The notes under the pieces: model-generated
Database searches by the model: none
The model's input: the letters and a program-made list of their open reading frames with translations, nothing else
What the model was told of the DNA's origin: nothing
Made by a program: the position numbers and the translations under genes
Shown: positions 58,007 through 64,000 of the stretch, one piece after another
Layout: each line of letters opens with the position of its first letter
How positions within the stretch are numbered: the first letter of the stretch is position 1
Assembly (NCBI RefSeq): GCF_947179165.1
Contig: NC_077241.1
Span: 78,827,648-78,891,647 of the forward strand
Source of the DNA: Solanum dulcamara
Lineage: Eukaryota; Streptophyta; Magnoliopsida; Solanales; Solanaceae
Length of the DNA stretch: 64,000 nt
Reading direction: 5' to 3'

Positions 58007-58719
58007 TGTTCTTATAAAATCTCCTATATACATGTGATATTGTTTACGACCCTGCATATGATTGTAATTATGTGTCAAGACTGTTGTCCTTGGTTTGTTA
58101 ACTTATTTGCCTAGTTGAGTGATAAAACTTGTAATATGCTCCCTATATTGTTAGTTTATAATATTTCCATTTGAAAAAAAGGCTTGTACTACTTACTGGA
58201 GTAATTTTTACAATGCCCTCTCGAGATATGTAGCCTTCGCAATCAAATTTTCCTTGCAGTTGACAATTCTTGCTAAAACCCTACGGATTAGCTTCGATTT
58301 CAACGTTGTCTGTGTGAAGAATTTACAATGATGAGAGTTTTTGTTCATTTAATGAAGTAATGTACAGAGCTTATAATTGGTTCAAAACTTCAAACTAACA
58401 TTATCAAAACTCAGAAGATTTTGTTGACTATTGAGTATTTGTGGTTTGTGAGACAATAAGTGGACCTCAGTTCTTTGTATTGCTACGGGTCTAAAGTTGT
58501 CAGGCAAGCATTACTGAGACATCACCATCGCCTGTTTTGATATTTACTGTACTATATTGATTCACCCCAGTTTCTGGGACCATTTCATTTTTACTTCTTG
58601 GAAGTAGTTGACAAAACTAAACCATAGTCAGAGAAATATGCATAACATTATCTTTTAAAATAAATTATGTGAAATAAAGTATTGTGGAGTTATTGTTCCT
58701 TTTTCGTGAGGCACTCTCA

Positions 58720-59080
58720 TATATTAGGCTTTGGCCCTAATTCAATAGCTCAAAGGAACGAGGATTGTTCAAATCTTACAAGTAGTCTCACGCTGAGATC
58801 CAGACATTCTTTATCCGGGGTTCTATTGTCTAGTCTGGAATGTGGACATTCATGAACTGAGGTATTTCCAGCCCCTTCAATTGGTTTGGGGCCCTTCCCC
58901 TCTCATTCGAGGGCCCACATCATATCGGGTTGGCCTCTGATACTATGATAAATGAGGTCTTGAACATAATTCACACTCCAAAAGCTAGTTCAAAAGAAGG
59001 GTGATTGTCCAAATCTTATAAGGAGTCAGGATTCTCATTTCTTAAGAACGTGAGATTCATTCCGGTCATCACACTCTTTT
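58720..59080 (-). mobile_element. Candidate TRIM (miniature LTR element)
   Basis: Two diverged direct repeats lie about 240 bp apart: 'agctcaaaggaacgaggattg' to 'tagtctc' near 58748-58790, and 'agctagttcaaaagaagggtg' to 'ggagtcagg' near 58983-59030. Between them, on the minus strand, AGTATCAGAGGCC (about 58933-58945) resembles a Met-tRNA primer site right after the upstream LTR. No coding capacity. Confidence 0.5.
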
Positions 59081-59196
59081 CTATTATAGAAAAATTATTT
59101 AATTTTTTAACTCGTCATTATACCCTTATTGTGAGATGCTCTTAGTCCTTTTTTCTTTTTAAAATTTCATCTCTGCTCAAACTATGGAGGGTTTAA

Positions 59197-59229
59197 AGGG
59201 CAGCCCGGTGCACTAAAGCTCCCGCTATG
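59197..59229 (-). mobile_element. Minimal SINE tail insertion with 13-bp TSD
   Basis: Only ~33 bp of the SINE tail (reverse complement of 'catagcgggag...gggctgccc') is present, flanked by CTATGGAGGGTTT at 59182-59194 and 59225-59237. It overlaps the repeat by the shared 'ctatg'. Confidence 0.7.
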
Positions 59230-59797
59230 GAGGGTTTGAGGTTATAAAAAAGAAAACTCAAGGGTGTAACTTAGGTGGGGGAGAATTCCAAGATCTCAAT
59301 TTCAAATTCCAGTGGAACAAAAAAAAATAGTGACTTCTTGCTATTTGCTCCAGTATTTGATGGACAAAGTTATACTAAACCTGCTCATATTAAAAATTGT
59401 GAATACCCAATAAAATTACTTGATTGGTTGAAGAGGGGCTTCATAGCAACTTTCATTCTAAAGAAAAGCGAAGAACCAACCTCCCCAGCAAAGAAAAATA
59501 CAGTACCGGCTGTGATCACATTGAGATGTACGTAAACTATTCGGACATCACCGTCACTTAAAAAACAAAAAAAGAGAATATAGGTGAGAGTTGAAGAATC
59601 AGCTGGACCACAGTGACTTGGCAGTGAACTCTGCAGTTCACACGTAGCCTTCTCAACCTTCAAATAGTCAACTAACTTTGTGCATCACACGTTAAACGGT
59701 ATGGGCAATTTTGGATATGTGGCACTGTTCCTTTTCACACCTTAAAGATTTTCTTTCTGCTGTTTCTCATTTGAGAATCCATATGAAAACCAAATCT

Positions 59798-59905
59798 ACA
59801 ACAACAATTCAATGTAATTTCACGGTGGGGTGGAGAGAAGGTAAGGTAACATCTGGAGAGGATAAAGTGTATCTAGACCTTATTCCCAATCTTAAGAAGG
59901 TAGAT
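59798..59905 (-). mobile_element. Degenerate TS-type SINE
   Basis: The plus strand reads 'acaacaacaattcaatgtaat', 'gggtggagagaaggtaa' and 'gtgtatctagaccttattcccaa' in the order of the TS SINE reverse complement, strongly diverged. Confidence 0.45.
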
Positions 59906-60510
59906 AAATAGTTTCTAATAGATCCTGGATTCAACTCAAAAAACGATAAAAAGAGATGAAAACTAAATCATCATACGGTTAAATTGTTACTTTCCGCCAA
60001 CATAGATATTAAGCAACTCTATCTATTAAAGCTTGAGCGGATTAGAAGACATCACGAACCTTTTTATCATTTGTAAGATTTGAGCAAATCATCATCAATT
60101 TAGAAGTACTACTCAAGCTTTCTGTGAAATATCTTGCATTACTTAAGTAGAGATTGTTTGCAGGAAGTTCTTTTTCCCCTTATTCTCTCATTATTCACAT
60201 CACCATTCCAAAATAAATTTTGAAACAAGTAGATTCTAAACTACAAACTGGTTTAAAAATCACTAATATTTATTAAAAATAGCAGAACCCCAACATATTT
60301 GATACAGATACTTGGGAGTAAATAGAGCTCAAATATGTCTATTCATCCCATAAAGAAACAAGACAAGCTCAAGACATTCATCACTGCTTAACTTTGAAAA
60401 AAGGTAGTAGTCATAAGATAGATAGCTAAATCTTCAAAATTAACCATTTACATTTCCCACAACATAAAATGGTACCACTAAATCCCCACCCCAAAACCCC
60501 TAAGAAAGTC

Positions 60511-61404
60511 CTAATTAGCAAGAACTTCCCATATCAATTCAGGATCAAAAGAAGGCATTCTTGCAAGTGAACAACTATCAAATTCAGACTCCATTAATGG
60601 ATCCTTCAAGCAATCACCAAAAACAGAACAAGTTGAATCCTCACTTTTCCATAATCCATCTTCAGAAACACTTGGTGATATAACATCACCACCACCAACC
60701 AAAGAAGACGTAGTAGTAGTAGAGGATGATGAATCCATAGTTTCTTTAACTTTACTCTCATTTTCACTCTTTTTCTTGGCAGCCTTTTTAGCTTTCTCCC
60801 TTTTCACCTTCTGGCAAATAGCTTGAATCTTAGCATCCACTGCATTCTTCACAGCATTCATTTTCTCTCCATCTCCAAATCCTAACTTGCTTGGATCGCT
60901 AAGATTAGGAAAATTCAATCTTGCGTATTCGCCACGAAACTTATAGGCTGCTCTGTCATAAGCATAAGCAGCAATCTCAGCAGTTTCATAAGTACCTAAC
61001 CAAACTCTCATTCTGTTTTGTGGAAGTCTTATCTCAGCAACCCATTTTCCCCAATGCCTCTGTCTCACTCCCCTGTATAGTTTTTTCTTCTCTGGAAACT
61101 TATAACTCTGTGTATACAAAGAGTTTTGAAAAGGGGTAGTTTTAGAAGTTGTTGGTATTGGGATATTTGCTATGTTTTCTTGACAGAATTTGTGTAGCAA
61201 ATCTCTTTGTCTGAGGTAAACTGAAGTACCTAAAGGCTCAAAAACAGGGCTATTAGCCATTTGGTTATTTTCTTGGCAATGAGAAAAAATCGTATCGAAT
61301 GTGTTTGTACTACTTGTTAAAATTAGTTGAGATAATGAAGATCGAATTCGAGCGGCTTCATCAAATATGCTAGACATAGAGTTATTTTCTTGGATTCTAT
61401 CCAT
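60511..61404 (-). CDS. ERF061-like: AP2/ERF transcription factor, ERF061/DREB-A6 type
   Basis: Single exon, 297 aa, start ATG at 61404. One AP2/ERF DNA-binding domain spans residues 109-166 ([20 protein letters not shown] ... [19 protein letters not shown]), with the WLG and RAYD-like elements intact. The [19 protein letters not shown] pattern matches group I/A-6 members such as Arabidopsis ERF061 rather than classic DREB1. After the domain comes a Lys-rich helix ([13 protein letters not shown], about 208-220) likely acting as nuclear signal, then a Ser/Thr-rich stretch and an acidic C-terminus ([12 protein letters not shown]) likely to activate transcription. Members bind GCC-box/DRE elements in stress or development; targets here are unknown. 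Poly-Thr/Ser codon repeats at ~230-240 are simple sequence. Confidence 0.93.
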   Translation of the reverse strand: MDRIQENNSMSSIFDEAARIRSSLSQLILTSSTNTFDTIFSHCQENNQMANSPVFEPLGTSVYLRQRDLLHKFCQENIANIPIPTTSKTTPFQNSLYTQSYKFPEKKKLYRGVRQRHWGKWVAEIRLPQNRMRVWLGTYETAEIAAYAYDRAAYKFRGEYARLNFPNLSDPSKLGFGDGEKMNAVKNAVDAKIQAICQKVKREKAKKAAKKKSENESKVKETMDSSSSTTTTSSLVGGGDVISPSVSEDGLWKSEDSTCSVFGDCLKDPLMESEFDSCSLARMPSFDPELIWEVLAN

Positions 61405-64000
61405 TTATAACTTCATAAAATTAGATAACAAAGGTGAGAAAAAACAGGAAAACATAGTAAAATAGAGGAAGAAACAGGGGTGCTAAAAAAATTGCCCTTT
61501 TTTCCCCAAGAAAATCACTGATCCAGAGAAAAAAAGATGAGGATCAATGTAGAAACCCGCGGTTCTAGTGAGTTACAGACAGAGTTCGAAAAGGTTAATT
61601 ATTTTATGATTCCGTTTTCAATGATTGAATTGAGAAAACTTCAAGTTGGAGAGTTAAATAAAAGGAGAGATAATTGGAGAAAGATTGTTTATATTTGAGG
61701 GGGCAGTTGGAGAAGTAAAGATTTGTGAGTTTGATGTCACTTGTGTTTTGGTTCTCTCTTTGCTTGTATTTATAGCTGTTGAGAAAAGGATCTTTTCTGC
61801 TCAATTGTTAAGGCCCCATGACTTCTGTTTTTTTGTTTTTTTTTCCATATTCAAAAGTTGGCATTTATGATTCAACTTTTTACTCTTATCTACCAAGTCC
61901 TCTAGGCAATCTCTATATTACCCTTGCAGTAATTGTGTCAGTAAAGTGGTTCCATGTTTTGTTTAAAGTGAACTGATCAATTTTCTAGAATTGTTTCTAT
62001 TTTCTCTCTTTTGTGTGTGTTTGGAGGGAGAGTGTTGGAGTCAGAATTTTTGGTAAGACATTGAAAATATAAAGAAGTAAATATACAAAGAAGTCAAACG
62101 AATTGAACATATAATAATTTTTTGCCGATGAATCTCTTTGCACCCATGTGGCTCTGCTCCTGGCGATGGTGTTGGGAAGTCTTTGAGATGGTAATAAAGT
62201 GGAACATAAGGGTTCAATGTGGTATTGATCAATAATAACATATTTAATGTAGTCTCATAGTAGACTCTGGAAAAGGTGATATACGCCAATCGTACCCCTA
62301 TTTTTGTGAGGTAGAAATGTTAATTTTCTATAGACACTCAACTCAAGAAAAATATTTTTTCAATTTTGATTTGGAATCAACCAACCTTGGGTTAGGGTAA
62401 ATCTTTTTTATTTTAGTTGAATATGTTTGTTTGCAATATTGTCCAATGGTTGTGACAAGACTTTTACCAAGAAAGTTTTGACATTTACTAAATATACACA
62501 AACAAAATTTGACCTTATAAACCTTTTTAATCTTTTAGATCTGTCTTTTTAAACACTTGGTGAATGTATATACAACTGATGATCTTCCTCGTTCATATTT
62601 CTCTCATTATTAAGCTATTGATCGAAGAAACAAATACAAATAAATGAAATTAAAGGCGGATTACACGTCTGTGTTGGTGATTTTTAATTTTTAGACCTCA
62701 AAAAGTGTTTTTACAATATTAAGGGGTGTCATTTGACTTGGTGCGGTGGGGAGGTTGGTGGGGGGATGGGTTCACCTTGTGAAAAGGGTAATTTTGACTT
62801 AGGCAAAGGCACTTACCGTGTGGACCTAAAACACAGAAGGAGTGGTCACTCTCTGTCTACTTAACTGTTGAGAAATCAAAAAGCAACTTTATGAATTTAT
62901 TATAGCATTCAATACAGTTGAGAGATAAGGGCCTTTCTTTACCTTAACAAATGGCCGAGGGTTGTCGTGAGATGGATAAGATTTTTCATTTTTAATTAGA
63001 TATTTTAAATATGAGTTTTGAATACGAAGAAAATCTTGTTACAGAATATTTGCTTTTTAATTGAGACTTACGTCACAGAAATTCAAATTAATCGAATTTC
63101 AATATGAGTATAATATATTGTGTGGGAACCAAAACAAGAAAGGGGGAGAGAGAGCCTTTTGTTTCTTGTTTCAACTTTCAACTTACAGCTTTCTTCCATT
63201 TAATTTCTGTGCCACGCCTTCACTTATTCATTTATTTCTCTTTTCCTATTTTATTGGGCAGGAGAAGTTTGCTTCCCCACTCCTTTCTTTTCCTTTTTTT
63301 TTTTAAATTTTAATTTATTTTAATTTTTTTCATTTAAAAACTTCAATTTCTTTGGTTGTGTAAGATTTTTTAAAGTTTGTTTTAGGTTGGGATAAGCAAG
63401 TTGATAGTGCAAGGCATGGAAGGTAGGTAAGGGGATAATGTTTTGTATTATGGTTACAAGTTTGCACCTTTATTCAATCCTAATTTTAGGGTAACGAGTT
63501 TGAGGATAGTTTAAATTTCGAATATATATAATAAGAAAAAGAAAAAACGGACTAGGAAGATTCAAAACATAACTCTGTGGATATATAGTTTGACATAAGT
63601 AGAGGCAAATTCAAAATTCGATCCTAATTGATCGGTGCAGATACACTTCAGTTGGTTTCTTCTTCGCCGCTGAATCAATTATCCATGTTGTTCTTGGGTT
63701 CCCATGTACGATAATTGATGCATCTAACAAAATTTACAATATGGTTATATGATCTTGAAAAAGGTTATTAGATTTTCGAGAACCTATAACTGTAGATCAT
63801 CCCCTGGTTGTCGCCTCTCCTAAAGATTGAAATTTCCAAGAACAAATAAATAATCTAAAGATTGGAATTCAAAACTAATTATAACTCGTTGATTTTGATG
63901 GCTGAAATTATAAGTATCTTTTTTTGTTCTAATAGTATAATTTTTCCAACTCTAATCTTGCAAGTATGTTCAACTAAATTTGGAAAAATCTCTATAAATT
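61405..64000. other. Upstream region of the ERF gene and right flank
   Basis: Contains the leader and promoter of the ERF gene (about 61405-61900) without a clear TATA box, then AT-rich intergenic sequence. Short ORFs at 61604-61870, 62041-62289 and 63061-63313 have no recognisable domain and are not called. Confidence 0.5.

Larger units (their letters stand above)
58007..60510. other. Intergenic stretch
   Basis: Contains the primase 3' UTR, a TRIM-like element (58720-59080), a tiny SINE remnant (59197-59229) and a degenerate SINE (59798-59905). The 86-aa ORF at 59275-59535 has no recognisable domain and is not called. Confidence 0.5.

Overview
This is plant nuclear DNA, almost certainly from the genus Solanum (tomato/potato group). 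It is AT-rich, its genes carry GT-AG introns, and it holds TS/SolS-type tRNA-derived SINEs, hAT and Stowaway-like MITEs and a Tekay/Del-type Ty3-gypsy element. All gene models were built by reading splice sites and phase by eye; no alignment or expression data were available.

Layout. (1) 1-15.5 kb: a direct tandem duplication of a ~6-8 kb unit (about 1277-7600 and 7612-15450). Each unit has a small Ser/Asp-tailed NKT-repeat protein gene (1666-2208 and 8221-8766) followed by a TEX30-like alpha/beta-hydrolase on the minus strand. Unit 2 keeps the hydrolase complete (6 exons, 232 aa). In unit 1 it is a pseudogene: exons 5-6 are deleted, the exon-1 donor is mutated, and the start of exon 1 is replaced by an intronless HNH-endonuclease ORF that sits behind the old hydrolase promoter. 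(2) 17-25 kb: a stand-alone subtilisin-propeptide-like (I9) protein, a receptor-like pseudokinase without ectodomain, and a secreted acidic/His-rich protein. (3) 25.4-29.1 kb: a complete GH28 polygalacturonase-type gene (5 exons, 447 aa) with a young SINE in intron 4. (4) 32.4-35.5 kb: a PYL8/9-type abscisic acid receptor (3 exons, 189 aa). Its intron 1 begins with a tandem array of copies of its own exon-1/intron-1 splice junction. (5) 35.5-47.3 kb: a gene-poor stretch with an 8.2 kb Ty3-gypsy element that has nearly identical LTRs, a 5-bp target duplication and a broken coding region. (6) 48.2-48.9 kb: a Gly/His-rich protein gene whose 3' side carries a hAT MITE with a perfect 8-bp target duplication. 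(7) 51.6-58.0 kb: the DNA primase small subunit (16 coding exons, 454 aa) behind a consensus E2F site. (8) 60.5-61.4 kb: a single-exon AP2/ERF factor of the ERF061/DREB-A6 type.

The genes do not form a pathway. The main interest lies in how the locus has been remodelled: segmental duplication with asymmetric decay, promoter reuse by an HNH ORF, and an array of duplicated 5' splice sites inside a hormone receptor gene.
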